64,000 nt of DNA from Symbiodinium natans. Its lineage: Eukaryota; Sar; Dinophyceae; Suessiales; Symbiodiniaceae. Where the stretch lies: assembly GCA_905221605.1 (NCBI GenBank), contig CAJNDS010002579.1:1137135-1201134 (forward strand), given 5' to 3'. A program made the translations under genes and the position numbers. Position 1 is the first letter of the stretch. Each line of letters begins with the position of its first letter. The notes below the pieces were generated by a model that worked only from the letters and a program-made list of their open reading frames with translations, searched no databases and was not told the origin of the DNA. This document shows, piece by piece, positions 43,948-54,100 of this stretch.

Positions 43948-44050
43948 CTATTTGCTTCAGAACTCCCAAAAAACAGAACAAAACAATCCCTAGATTGCCC
44001 TTACAAGGAAGATTGTTTGTTTTATTGTTTTGGGGTGCTTAAGCAATTGG
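43948..44050. mobile_element. Family D element with flanking direct repeat
   Basis: CTATTTGCTTCAGAACTCCC to GGGGTGCTTAAGCAATTGG. TGGTTTAAG occurs just before the left end (43938-43946) and just after the right end (44050-44058), a probable target duplication. Confidence 0.68.
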
Positions 44051-44228
44051 TGGTTTAAGGCTCCTCTCAAACAGGCAGACGCACTCGTTTGACGCACCAG
44101 CGCTTTTGAAAGAGTTTGGGTTGATAGGGTTAGGGTGTTCATGGGAATTTAGGGCCTTTAACAGCGCAGGTCTTTGGCACTGGCTTTTGAGGGGGCTCGG
44201 GGCCTGTAATGGGGCTTGGGGTAGGCAG

Positions 44229-44299
44229 GTCTGAGCGACTACTCTGGCATCACGAGTACCCGAAAGCTGACAGGGACTATACATCAGGACCCACCAGTA
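44229..44299 (+). CDS. Exon-like island, unassigned
   Basis: After GGTAGGCAG a frame encodes SERLLWHHEYPKADRDYTSG then PTS. High-complexity. It is 180 bases after the family D element at 43948-44050. The donor is uncertain. No family recognised. Confidence 0.35.
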
Positions 44300-44547
44300 G
44301 GCTACCCTAAACGCTGAACCCTAAACCCGATACCCTATACCCTAAACCCTAAACTCTAAACCCTAAACCCTAAAGCCTAAACCCTAAACCCTAAACCCTA
44401 AACCCTAAACCCTAAACCTAACCCTAAACCCTAAACCCTCCCTAAACCCTAAACCCTAAACCCTAAACCCTAAACCCTCAACCCTAACCCTATAAACCCT
44501 GAGCACCAGTCAAACCCCAAACCTCTAAACTTGTTTGTGGCCCCGAG

Positions 44548-44610
44548 GTCGAGCCCTCCATGAATGTTGCGCGCACCTGGCGGCGCTTTAAGTGGCAGGA
44601 TGATGCTTGA
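44548..44610 (+). CDS. Terminal exon, unassigned
   Basis: After GGCCCCGAG, 21 codons read VEPSMNVARTWRRFKWQDDA then TGA. CCCTAAA upstream and TTTAGGG downstream. The tryptophan/arginine-rich end looks like a genuine C-terminus. No family recognised. Confidence 0.45.
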   Translation, partial: VEPSMNVARTWRRFKWQDDA

Positions 44611-45063
44611 CGCGCACAACTGGGGAGGCTTTGGGGTTTAAGGGTTCAGGGTTTGGGGTTGAGGGTTTGGGGTTAAGGGTTGAGGGTTTTGGTCTAGGGT
44701 TTGGGTTGAGGGTTGAAGGTTGGAAGTTTTGGAGTTTGGGGTTGAGGGCTGAGGGTTTTTGGTTCAGGGTTCGGGGTTGAAGGTTTAGGGTCCGGGTGAG
44801 GATGTAGGATTTTCGGCTTGGGGGGTGGGTTGAAGGTTGAGGGTTTTTGGTTCAGGGTTTCCTTCTCCCAGCGATTTGGGGATTCAAGGTTCGGCGCCTG
44901 AGCTTCGCAACCCCCAAACCCCAAGCCCCAAACCCCAAACCCCAAACCCCAAACCCGAAACCCTAAACCCTAAACCTTGAGCTGCAGCAGGAGCGTTAAT
45001 TGGGCCTCAACCCGGGGCCTCAAAACCCTAAACCCTAAACCCTGAACCGTGCACTTCCTTTCG

Positions 45064-45395
45064 GCGAGCGAACCTTCCACGAAGTCAAAGACCGATTCGA
45101 TACCTTGTTCGCCGCGTGGTACCCTTTGGCCCCTTTTCTTGGTTCAAGGTGCCCTTTCTGGATGTTCCCCCTTTATAGTAACAGTCCTTAATAGGGATTC
45201 TAGTAGCCCCCCGTTATAATCCCGATTGAAGGGCTGTTTGTATCAGGGGGAACATCCCAAGTTCCCCTTTTTAACGAAACAAGAGGTTACTGGGCTACCT
45301 GCCCCCCCCGCCCCCAGTGTGCTTCCACATCCGGTCACCCGTACACTTCCACAACCCTCCCGGGCCGCACAGGGCTACCCTAAACCCTAAACCCT
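45064..45395 (+). CDS. Two exons separated by a nested-element intron, unassigned
   Basis: The first exon ends at 45115 and encodes ALPFGERTFHEVKDRFDTLF then AA. Intron 45116-45317 runs from GTGGTACC to CCCCCAG and is made of a family B element holding a complete family A element. The second exon from 45318 continues in phase with VLPHPVTRTLPQPSRAAQG. The 5' exon start is not fixed. No family recognised, but the phase across the nested elements supports a real intron. Confidence 0.42.
45116..45300 (+). mobile_element. Family B element with a nested family A element
   Basis: Left part GTGGTACCCTTTGGCC and TTGGTTCAAGGTGCCC; right end GGTTACTGGGCTACC. Between them a complete family A palindrome (45158-45260) is inserted. 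The whole is spliced out in phase in the exon pair at 45064. Confidence 0.65.
45158..45260. mobile_element. Family A element nested inside a family B element
   Basis: CTGGATGTTCCCCCTTTATA to GGGGGAACATCCCAAG, with ACAGTCCTTAATAGGGATTC inside. It splits the family B copy at 45116-45300, so it arrived later. Confidence 0.68.
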
Positions 45396-45401
45396 GAACC
45401 C

Positions 45402-45482
45402 TTTTTCGGAGTTCAAGGTGGCCTTGTAAAGCAACCAACCCAAACAAGGGCACCCTTACTACAATAAGTTTCCTGGGCTACG
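45402..45482 (+). mobile_element. Family B element, 5' end missing
   Basis: GTTCAAGGTGGCC, AAGCAACCAACCC, GGGCACCCTTA and TCCTGGGCTACG correspond to the interior and right end of family B. The left terminal repeat is absent. Confidence 0.5.
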
Positions 45483-45508
45483 AGCACGGTAAGCCCTGTA
45501 GAAGTCCA

Positions 45509-45585
45509 AGCCCTGAACGCTCTACCTGGCCAGAGGTTCTCGGCAAGCTGCCTCTCACAATCTGTTTTGGATCATGGTGCGGTTT
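45509..45585 (+). CDS. Terminal exon-like island, unassigned
   Basis: After AGTCCAAG a frame reads LNALPGQRFSASCLSQSVLD then HGAV and TGA. It may close the gene of the exon pair at 45064. Its end lies inside the first copy of a 45-base tandem duplication (45574-45663). Confidence 0.35.
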
Positions 45586-45663
45586 GACTAGGGTTTAGGT
45601 GCAGGGCTCAGGGTTTCGATGGTGCGGTTTGACTAGGGTTTAGGTGCAGGGCTCAGGGTTTCG
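45574..45663. repeat. 45-base tandem duplication
   Basis: The unit beginning ATGGTGCGGTTTGACTAGGG and ending CAGGGTTTCGA is present twice in tandem and nearly identical, so the duplication is recent. Confidence 0.8.
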
Positions 45664-45747
45664 AAGGGGTTCCTTGGGGTTCATCCGCCCTAAACCCTAA
45701 ACCCTAAACCCTACACCCTAAACCCTAAACCCTAAACCCGAGGTTCC

Positions 45748-45813
45748 CAAGCGCAAGAGGCAGCTCGCATATGTGAGCGTCGGCGTGCTTGGGCCCCGAG
45801 CCTGCTTCTGACT
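45748..45813 (+). CDS. Terminal exon-like island with basic motif
   Basis: After AACCCGAG a frame reads VPKRKRQLAYVSVGVLGPRA then CF and TGA. PKRKRQ resembles a nuclear localisation signal. CCCTAAA on the left and TTTAGGG on the right. No family recognised. Confidence 0.35.
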
Positions 45814-45959
45814 TCGCCGTACAGGGCGTACTGCCTAGGAGGGTTTAGGTTTAGGGTTTAGGGTTTAGGGCTTAGGGCTTAGGGCTTAGGGCTTAGGGCT
45901 TAGGGCTTAGGGCTTAGGGCTTAGGGCTTAGGGCTTAGGGCTTAGGGTTTAGGGTTTAG

Positions 45960-46035
45960 GGTTTGGGTTCCCTTATGAACCCCTTTAAACCAAAAAGGGC
46001 ACCCTTTTTTATTCCTAGGTTACTCCTGGGTCTAG
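45960..46035 (+). mobile_element. Family C right half fused to a family D element
   Basis: TTGGGTTCCCTTATGAACCC, AACCAAAAAGGGCACCC and GGTTACTCCTGGGTCTAG, running without gap into AGAACCCCCCC of the family D element at 46035-46159. The left end is replaced by a CTTAGGG array. Confidence 0.55.
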
Positions 46036-46159
46036 AACCCCCCCAAAATAAAAGTATTCTTCCTTATAAAGTGTAGGCTTTTTGTTATATATCTATACAT
46101 TTTATCTACTTGTTTGTTTACTTGTTCTTTTTTTTGGGGGGTTCTTAAGCAAATAGTAG
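46035..46159. mobile_element. Family D element, left end lost in fusion with family C
   Basis: AGAACCCCCCCAAAATAAAA at the left and GGGGGGTTCTTAAGCAAATA at the right; the CTATTTGCTTA left tip is missing. The following exon begins at 46166. Confidence 0.6.
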
Positions 46160-46165
46160 TTTAAG

Positions 46166-46275
46166 GTTTGGGGTTTTGATGCGGCAGGGGAGTATTCTGG
46201 AAAGGGCCAGGCGTATATTTTCTGTCGGCTCTTTAAGAGCAGCCGCTTGAAACACAGTATCCCAAACCCCCAGAC
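46166..46275 (+). CDS. Exon directly after a family D element, unassigned
   Basis: After AGTTTAAG, six bases past the right end of the family D element, a frame encodes VWGFDAAGEYSGKGQAYIFC then RLFKSSRLKHSIPNPQ. Convincing protein composition. The element therefore supplies the intron end. The island at 46305 may be the next exon. No family recognised. Confidence 0.48.
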
Positions 46276-46304
46276 CCTTCTACTCTAAACCTCCGTGTAC
46301 ACAG

Positions 46305-46472
46305 CACTAGAACAGGCCCTCAACAACGAGTCAGAATCATTCCCTTTTACTCTGGGGTCCATGATCTCTCTGCGACGGCAGATCGCGGGGGTTTCAAAAC
46401 GCCTGCCCAGGGCGTTTACCACCGCCACGCTGGAAAGCAAGTTCAAGGACCAAATAGATTTAGGAGACCCCC
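46305..46472 (+). CDS. Exon-like island, 55 codons, unassigned
   Basis: After GTACACAG a frame encodes LEQALNNESESFPFTLGSMI, SLRRQIAGVSKRLPRAFTTA and TLESKFKDQ. One of the most protein-like unassigned segments in the window. No family recognised. Confidence 0.48.
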
Positions 46473-46909
46473 AAACCCTAAACCTTCAAGCCTAAAGCCT
46501 AATCCCTAAGCCCTAAACCCTAAACCCTCGGGTTGAGAACAAAAGCTGCGCGCACGCACCTGTGAGAGTCGAACCCCAAACCCACCCAAATGATCACAGG
46601 ACCACCCACGGTATAGACCACCACCCCCGGCCCAGGTGACTTTGTAGATGGTATTGGGCTCAGGACTTCGCGCGGTCTTAGGTATTGTTTCGGATTTAGG
46701 GTTTAGGAGTTTCGGTGGTCAACTTCCGGTGGCCTTAGGCCATTGCGTACGTGGGTTCACGACCCATATACAAGGACCCCTAAACACCTGAGACAGCAAC
46801 CAGGGTTTCAAGGGCTTAGGGTTTATCCTCCTAAGCCCTCAGCCCTAAACCCTAAATCCTAAATGCTAAACCCTAAATCCTAAACCCTAAACCCTAAACC
46901 CTAAACAAG

Positions 46910-46995
46910 TGGCCAAGTCACCGAATCTTGCCGGGTTCCACCAGGAGTGCCTTGAGATTGTTGGGAACCCGGCTGACGCAGCCTCGGCCCACATT
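46910..46995 (+). CDS. Exon with GC donor, unassigned
   Basis: After TAAACAAG a frame encodes AKSPNLAGFHQECLEIVGNP then ADAASAHI and ends before GCTTTAGGG, a GC donor like those of the solved genes. CCCTAAA on the left, TTTAGGG on the right. No family recognised. Confidence 0.5.
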
Positions 46996-47027
46996 GCTTT
47001 AGGGTTTAGGGTTAGGGTTTCGGGTTT

Positions 47028-47360
47028 AGGGTTTAGGGTTTAGGGGTTTAGGGGTCTAGGGGTCTAGGGGTCTAGGGGTTTAGGGGTTTAGGGGTTTAGG
47101 GGGTTTAGGGGTTTAGGGGTTTAGGGCTCTAGGGGTTTAGGGGTTTAGGGGTTTAGGGATTTAGGGGTTTAGGGGTTTAGGGGTTTAGGGGTTTAGGGGT
47201 TCAGGGGTTCAGGGGTTCAGGGGTTTAGGGGTTTAGGGGTTTAGGGGTTTAGGGGTTTAGGGGTTTAGGGGTTCAGGGGTTTAGGGGTTTAGGGGTTTAG
47301 GGGTTCAGGGGTATAGGGGTCTAGGGGTTTAGGGGTTTAGGGGTTTAGGGGTTAGGTGTT
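47028..47360. repeat. TTTAGGGG 8-base array, 330 bases
   Basis: About 40 units of an 8-base variant with scattered TCTAGGGG and TTCAGGGG changes. The longest continuous telomere-like array in the window. Confidence 0.88.
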
Positions 47361-47599
47361 TCAAACGCGTGGCATATGTGGGTCCTCGCACACGCAGAGA
47401 CATAATTGGTAGTTACATAGAGAAGTAGGTTGATTGGTAGATGAGAGATAGAGATCTAGGAGAGAAAGAGATACAGAGATAGATAGATTCACAAATCATG
47501 CATGCATGCACGCACACATATGTATGCATATATATATATAGATACACACATATATATGTGCATGCATGCATGGATGTATTTATGTATGCATGCATGTAT

Positions 47600-47607
47600 A
47601 CACGTGG

Positions 47608-47647
<40 letters not shown>

Positions 47648-47840
47648 TGATGACGATAATGAAGCAGAAAACTCGAAATCCCTAAACACGAAGAGTCTTG
47701 CTAAAAGCCTGAACCTCGCAGTGGGGAGGTGGGGGGGGAGGTGGAGGGGGGGGGGTGGGGGAGGTGGAGGGGGGGGGGGGAGGTGGAGGGGGGGAGGTGG
47801 AGGGGGGGTGGGGAGGTGGGGGGGGAGGGGCGGGAGGGGC
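47600..47840. repeat. TGA and GGGGGAGGTGG low-complexity tract
   Basis: (GATGAT)n at 47607-47655, then an extremely G-rich tract of GGTGGAGGGGG units at 47727-47838. No gene. Confidence 0.8.
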
Positions 47841-47974
47841 GCCTAGATGACATTTACAGATATGTATGTCTACACACAGGGTTCTAGGGTCTTTCTCCTT
47901 TAGACGCTTCAGTCAGGGTCGGCGTCTTTTTTTCCAATGTTTTTGTGTGAGATATTGGAGCGTCCTCATGTTGC

Positions 47975-48045
47975 AAAACGCTTCCGGGGTGGAGTTAAGA
48001 TCGTAATTTGCTGTGCCCTCGCGACGATTTGCGCCCAGCAGATAT
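47975..48045 (+). CDS. Exon-like island with stop, unassigned
   Basis: After ATTGGAG a frame reads RPHVAKRFRGGVKIVICCAL then ATICAQQI and TAG. A basic start then a hydrophobic segment. The minus strand is also open here. No family recognised. Confidence 0.28.
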
Positions 48046-48094
48046 AGAGTCGCTCCTTGCAATCCCCGTACGTAACCCGTAGTAGCCCTACACC

Positions 48095-48193
48095 TTGGGA
48101 TGATGTTCCCCTTATACTAACAGTCCTTAATCGGCACTATAGCAGGTACTAGAATCCCTGTGAAGGACTGTTAGTTTGAGGGTGAACATCCCG
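48095..48193. mobile_element. Family A palindromic element
   Basis: TTGGGATGATGTTCCCCTTA on the left, GGTGAACATCCCGA on the right, with ACAGTCCTTAATCGG and AAGGACTGTTAGTTT inside. Confidence 0.6.
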
Positions 48194-48493
48194 ACCTGAA
48201 CCCTAAACCCTGAACCCTGAACCCTGAAACCCTAAACCCTGAAACCCTGAAACCCTAAACCCTAAACCCCAGTTTGCCAGATCACTTCCCCTCACACGCT
48301 CTTCTGGCTCCGGGCGCTCTTTGGCCGTATGAGGCCGCCATGGTGCTTTAAGCTTAGGGTGATAGGGTGATAGGGTGTAGGGTGTAGGGTTTAGGGTTAT
48401 AGGGTTTAGGGTTTAGGGTTATAGGGTTTAAGGTTTAGGGTTTAGGGTTTGGGGTTATGGGGTTATAGGGTTTAGGGTTTAGGGTATGGTTCC

Positions 48494-48735
48494 ATGTATG
48501 GATACACTGGGAGTCCTTGGGATTTAGTTTGGGACATTTTCATGGGCATGTTCAACACAAAAACACAGAAGCCTCTTCTTTACGTTGAAGGGCTTTTCTT
48601 TCATTTTTTCGAGGGCTCAGCTGATCAGTTCCCGTATCATGATAGAAACTCCACAAAAGACCACAATTTTGAAAGCCGTACATCCGATCATGGGACTCCT
48701 TATACAAGGATCTTCCGCCAGCGAGTTTTTGGGTT
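48494..48735 (+). CDS. 80-codon open frame, AT-richer, unassigned
   Basis: The frame reads MYGYTGSPWDLVWDIFMGMF, NTKTQKPLLYVEGLFFHFFE and so on to TRIFRQR, then runs into TTTAGGG repeats. It is bounded by telomere-like repeats on both sides. No family recognised. Confidence 0.3.
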
Positions 48736-48961
48736 TAGGGTTTAGGGTTTAGGATTTAGGATTTAGGATTTAGGGTTTCGGTTTGTTTTGTTCTATAAAA
48801 TCCGTACGTGAAGAAGAATACACACATAGTCGAAAAATATATGTTTGCCATTGTATCCCCAAGCCTGTAACCCTAAACCGCCGATGTCTCTATGCCCCTT
48901 CTTTTGAAGCCCCCCACACCTCGACGTTGCTTTAATCTTTTCATCGGGGCGCAGAGCCTAC

Positions 48962-49180
48962 CTATCCCAGAGCATCCAAAATGCTGTAGTTTAGGAAGGC
49001 ACTTTCAATCATAGTGGTATACTGAACCAAAACCCCCTCAACTAAGGAATACATGCAACTGACAGGCCAGGTGTTCTTGCGACATAGGATCTGCATCAAA
49101 GCCATTCTCTCCTTGCGACATCCCCTTCTGCGACAAGCCCCGCTAAGTTTTCGACGAGGTCTCAGAGTCAGGTCCGTGGG
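48962..49180 (-). CDS. Minus-strand open frame next to a family E element
   Basis: On the minus strand the frame reads RRRGCRKERMALMQILCRKN, TWPVSCMYSLVEGVLVQYTT then MIESAFLNYSILDALG and a stop at 48962. The family E element at 49193-49290 lies directly upstream on this strand and could be the preceding intron. No family recognised. Confidence 0.3.
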   Translation of the reverse strand, partial: PTDLTLRPRRKLSGACRRRGCRKERMALMQILCRKNTWPVSCMYSLVEGVLVQYTTMIESAFLNYSILDALG

Positions 49181-49192
49181 GTGCATATGCCT

Positions 49193-49290
49193 CTGGTTCT
49201 TAGTAGGGAATGGGGGAATGAGGCACCCTACAAAGCCCTGTAAAGTGCAAATACAGGGGGATATGGGGCACCCCATTCCCTCATTCCCTA
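49193..49290. mobile_element. Family E element
   Basis: TAGGGAATGGGGGAATGAGG to CCCCATTCCCTCATTCCCTA, preceded by CTGGTTCTTAG, which occurs inverted beside other copies (15262, 37436). Confidence 0.62.
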
Positions 49291-49644
49291 AAAACCCAGC
49301 AAGCGTGAAACAGATGGTGGCAGGACACGCCGACATGCCCTCACTGACGCACAGCCATCCAGTGAAACATATGTACTCCTTATAAACCCTATCAAGCCCC
49401 CTAAACCCCACCCTAAACCCCATAAACCCTGTAAATTCCAGAAACTCCAGAAAACTGAAGGGCTCCTTATAAATCCTAGAAACCCCTTTTTTAACCTCAA
49501 GGGCTCCTTCTTGCGAAGCCACCCTGCAGCGATGCAGGTCGAGATGGGCGGGGGCTGCAGCTGACGTCTCCCGGTTCAGCTCAACAGAAGATATATATAT
49601 ATATATAGATATATATTTTCATATGTTTGATATTTATTTATATG

Positions 49645-49678
<34 letters not shown>

Positions 49679-49865
49679 TATGCTTGACAGGGGAATAAGA
49701 TTTAGGGTCTCTTCTGGGGCCCCTCCTTGCACCCCTTGATGATCGGGCTTAATTTAAGGGTTTGAGGCTTTCAAGCGTTTGGAAGGTCCCAGGGTTCAAG
49801 GGTCGAAGCGAAAAAAAGGGGGTTGACCCTTGATTCAGAGGTTCTTCCTCTAGTCGCTCGCCCGG

Positions 49866-50003
49866 TAGTGCCCTTTTCCCTTCGTTTTTTGGCTCAAGCT
49901 TCCTTTATAAAGTAGCCAACCCCAAAACCTTTTAAGGTTTATATAAGGGTTTAGGGTTTAGGGCTTAGGGTACCCTTATCACATTATGGTTACTGGGCTG
50001 CCA
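49866..50003 (+). mobile_element. Family B element with TTTAGGG insertion
   Basis: Contains CCGGTAGTGCCCTTTTCCC, TTTTTTGGCTCAAGCTTCC, a TTTAGGG stretch and the right end GGTTACTGGGCTGCCAA. A 33-base coding-looking gap (FHYARLMKA) separates it from the family I element that follows. Confidence 0.6.
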
Positions 50004-50028
50004 ATTTCACTACGCAAGGCTTATGAAG

Positions 50029-50131
50029 GCCGGTGGTCTCTTTATCTGTTACCCTTATACCTTAATATCCCCTAGATAACTAGATACCCTAATTAAGGAC
50101 CCCCAACAAAGCGGAAGCCCTACTTAAAGAG
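50029..50131. mobile_element. Family I element
   Basis: GGTCTCTTTATCTGTTACCC, CCTTAATATCCCCTAG and CTACTTAAAGAGACGACCA align with the copy in SIR2 intron 1. It directly follows a family B element with about 33 bases between. Confidence 0.6.
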
Positions 50132-50523
50132 ACGACCACCCAATATAATGCAAGGCTGCTTAGGTCGTTTTTGTGGGGCATCTTCCTTCCTTCCGGCTCG
50201 GTTTAGGGTTTAGGGTTTAGGGTTAGGGTAAGGGTTTTGGGTTTTGGGTTTTGGGTTTAAGGAACCTTGTCGTAGGACCTTGGATCCTTGGGCCATGTCG
50301 GGGGGTGAGAGCCATAAACCCTCAACCCTAAATCCGGTTCGTTGGGGATTCAGGGTTTTGAGGAGTTCGGTTCAAACCCTGAGAGAACCCGAAGATTGCT
50401 AAAGCCCTAGAGCCTTCAAAGCCCTGAAGGGTTTTGGGCTTAGGGGCCAAAACCTGAAACCCTAAACCCTAAGCCCTAGATGACTTTGGGCCTATAGGAG
50501 CTTTGCAGGCTCTAGGGTTGAAG

Positions 50524-50590
50524 GTTTCTGCGGCACCTGATGCGCTACCAGCACTTGGATAAGGAAGCTTCAAAAAGAAAGACTCTCAGG
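50524..50590 (+). CDS. Exon-like island, unassigned
   Basis: After GGTTGAAG a frame encodes FLRHLMRYQHLDKEASKRKT then L and ends before GTTTAG. Strongly helical and basic. It lies 590 bases before the first PSD exon and could be part of the PSD N-terminus or of another gene. Confidence 0.35.
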
Positions 50591-50787
50591 GTTTAGAGCC
50601 TAGATTTAGGGTTTAGGGTTTAATATACCTACCGTTCTACTGGTCATCTTTCAGGGTTGAGGGTTTAGGGCCTAGGGTTCCTTAAGCAAACCCTGGATCA
50701 CCCTGGCTTCCCCTAAGACACCTAAAGCCCACCGACGTACTTGGCAGACTACTTCCATTAGATAAGCCTTTGTATAGGGTTCTTGGG

Positions 50788-50942
50788 TTTAGGGTTCAGG
50801 GTTTAGGGTTCAGGGTTTAGGGTTTAGGATTTAGGGTTTAGGGTTTAGGGTTTAGGGTTTAGGGTTTAGGGTTTAGGGTTTAGGGTTTAGGGTTTAGGGT
50901 TTAGGGTTTAGGGTTTAGGGTTTAGGGTTTAGGGTTTAGGTT
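50788..50942. repeat. TTTAGGG array
   Basis: About 20 units upstream of the PSD gene, perfect over the central 110 bases. Confidence 0.85.
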
Positions 50943-51183
50943 TGGTTCCATTTTTCAAAACCTTTGTATAGGATTCTTAGGTAACCTAGACAAAGGCAAC
51001 TTGGGCAAGCTTGAAAACAAGGTGGGCTCTTTTGGTTCTTGATGACCCTTAGAGAGAACCTAGAAAAAAGTAGGCTCCTAGGCTCTTGAGGAATCTTACT
51101 TATCCCAGGCTGGTGTCGCCTTGCCTTAGCAGGGTTTCTTCGGGGCCTGGGGATGTTTCGGGCTTAAGGGTTTAGGGGTTAAG

Positions 51184-54100
51184 GTATGCGTGCCGACATC
51201 CCTTCGCAGTGGTCCCTTCTTCTGGGGATTCTTTTCGCCACGTATGAGACTGTTCAGGGTTTTAAGCATGAGACTTTGGGCTTTAGGCTTAGGTTTAGGG
51301 TTTAGGGTTTAGGGTTTAGGGTTTAGGGTTAGGGGTTAGGGGTTAGGGGTTAGGGGTTTAGGCTTAAGGGCTTGAGGGCTTTGGGGCACATCCAAGATGC
51401 GGGTCCCCGTGGCCTTGCGCTCGCCACTCTACAGCTTCTTCGCCTGGAGGCATCGTTTAGGGTTCAGGGTTCAGGGTTCAGGGTTCAGGGTTCAGGGTTT
51501 AGGGTTTAGGGTTTAGGGTTTAGGGCTTTCACTTACTGCTTCGGAATGGGGACTTCGGTACCGTCTGTGCCCCCTAGACACCTTTTTGGGGGTACCCAAT
51601 TCCCAAATTCGCTTGGGAAATGAAGGTTTAGGGTCAAGAGCTCTCGTGCGCAAGCAAGGCTTCCTTGGGGGGTGGGGGGGGGGGGGAGAACGGTGCCCTA
51701 AACCCTAAACCCAGAGATACCAGACAAGGCCTCACAGTCATGATGTGAGCAGCTGCACTGGTGTCCCTAAACCCTAAACTAACCCTAACCCTAAACCCTA
51801 AACCCTAAACCCTAAACCCTAAACCAGCGAGAGACCCTCCTCAAACCAATTTGGACAGTGCGGAGCCCAGCGCCGTTCAGATTTTGATCAGTGCGTAACC
51901 CAACCCTGTAAAGCCTAAGTCCCCGCAAGCCCCGAGAACCCTAAACCCCAAAGCCCCTATTTCGAAGCCCTAAGTTTAGGGTTACGGTTTGGGGTTTAGG
52001 GCTTAGGGGTTGGGGTCAACTTGTGAGGCAACCTAAACATCCTAAAAGGGCCTTTTCCATTCAGGATTTTCGGACGGGGAAGCAGGTTGAGCGACAAAGC
52101 TGCTGTGCACTACCCCGCCTGCCCTCGCCAGCATGAAACCCTAAACCCTAAACCCTAAACCCTAAACCCTAAACCCTAAACCCTAAACCCTAAACCCTAA
52201 GCCACCTTAAACCCCAAACCCTTCCAGGTACAACGTGGATCTGGCGGAAGTCCGCTACCCTCTGGATGCTTTTCACACGTACGGCTGCCGTGGTTCCACT
52301 GCCACTTGCTTTTGCGGGTTTAGTGTTGAGGGTGTAGGGTCGGGGGGCTTAGAACTAAGGGCTTACTGTTCCTTAACAGTCAAAACTTACTTTTCTGTAG
52401 GTGATCAAAAAAACCCTCTACAGGATACGTGGCATGAACGTAGGCTTAACGCGCCAACACATCGGAGCAAAAACTTTGCTGGAGTTCTGGAGTTGCAGTC
52501 GACCCTTCACACACGCGCCCTCCCTCAGCTGCCGATGCACCCCCCGAAACCCTAAACCCTAAACCCTAAACCCTAAACCCTAAACCCTAAACCCTAAACC
52601 CTAAACCCTAAACCCTAAACCCTAAACCCTAAACCCTAAACCCTAAACCCTAAACCCTAAACCCTAAACCCTAAACCCTAAACCCTAACTCCTAAACCCT
52701 AAACCCTAAACCCTAAACCCTAAACCCTAAACCCTAAACCCTAAACCCTAAACCCTAAACCCTAAACCCTAACCCTAAACCCTAAACCCTAAACCCTAAA
52801 CCCTAATCCCACTCTTTAATTCGCTTAGGGATTTAGTCGGCCACCGAGGATACTCGGAAAGTAGTCACGCAGAGAAGGAGGGGATCTCCAGAGGGTCAGC
52901 TGACCACAGGCACGCAAAAAAGGAGAGGCACCCGTCACACAAAGAAACGCATGTTTTTGTTTTCGGTTCAGACGTTATGTCATATACAACCACCTAAAGC
53001 CCGTGGCCCTAAACCCTAAACCCTAAACCCTAAACCCTAAACCCTAAACCCTAAACCGCGGCAGCTTCAACGACTTCTTCAGCCGGAAGCTCGTTGATGG
53101 CGCGCGGCCTATAGCACAGGCTGGGCTCACGATGGGGGGCGCTCAGCTAGGATCGTTCTTGAACAACTTTTGCTGTAATATTTCGTTGCTTATCTTCAAG
53201 AAGGGACCATATGGGAGTTCACGAAAAACAAGGCCCCAAAGTTTTGACCCCAAATAGTAGGATTCCCTATACGGAAACCAATAAGGTACCCCCGCAATTC
53301 CGGAAACCGCCATACTATCGATAGTTGCGATGGTGGTTTCTGGAGCGCCGCTGCGGGTTCCAGGTTGTGGAGGAATGCGCAATTCTTGGAGGACAGGGGG
53401 CCGGGGGGGGGGGGGGGGCACAACATGTACTTTAAAAAGCCCAAACACTAAACCCACAAACCCTAGACCCTCCACCCCAAACCCCGAATCCTAAACCCTA
53501 AACCCTAATGTAGGTGCGGGGACTGGTCAGCCCCGTCGACTGTGAGGTCCTTACGCAGGGGGACCCAGAGGATTCCAAAACCATCCATGATTCATGGAGG
53601 AAGCATGAAATAGGGTTTAGGGTAGGGTTTAGGGGTTAAATTTAGGGTTTAGGGTCTAGGGTTCCGGGTTCAGGATTTAGGGCTCAGGGGAAATATTCCC
53701 TTAGGGGGGCTTGAAAGTTCATCCACCTCTCAGGGTGTAGTGGTTAGGCTTAGGAACCGCAAGAGATGGTGACAGAGCTTGAATGAAAGTAGTTTCCCCT
53801 AAATCTTTATGAGGATCTCAGTTTTTCTGAATGTGTTGTTTTGCAAAATTGGGGAACTAAATTGGGGTCCTTGTTATAAGGGATGCTATTTGGGGGGGGG
53901 GGGGGTGTATTTTGGGTCCCCTATGTTCGTAAAGCTCCATATAGTCCAAGGCATATTCTTTCAATCGCCGTAGGGATCCCAATTTTTTGAAATGTATTCC
54001 GTAGCATGGTCAAGGCCCGCACAGATTTGAGTGCACATTGTCTTGAAACTGCAATATTCGGACCGGGAGTAGACCCTTTTTTGTTTTTTTTGAGGTTTGG

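Noticed and set aside
49894-49905. Relict spliced-leader sequence marking a retroposed cDNA
   Set aside because: TTTTGGCTCAAG is found in only one family B copy; others read TTGGTTCAAG. The match is better explained by the element consensus.
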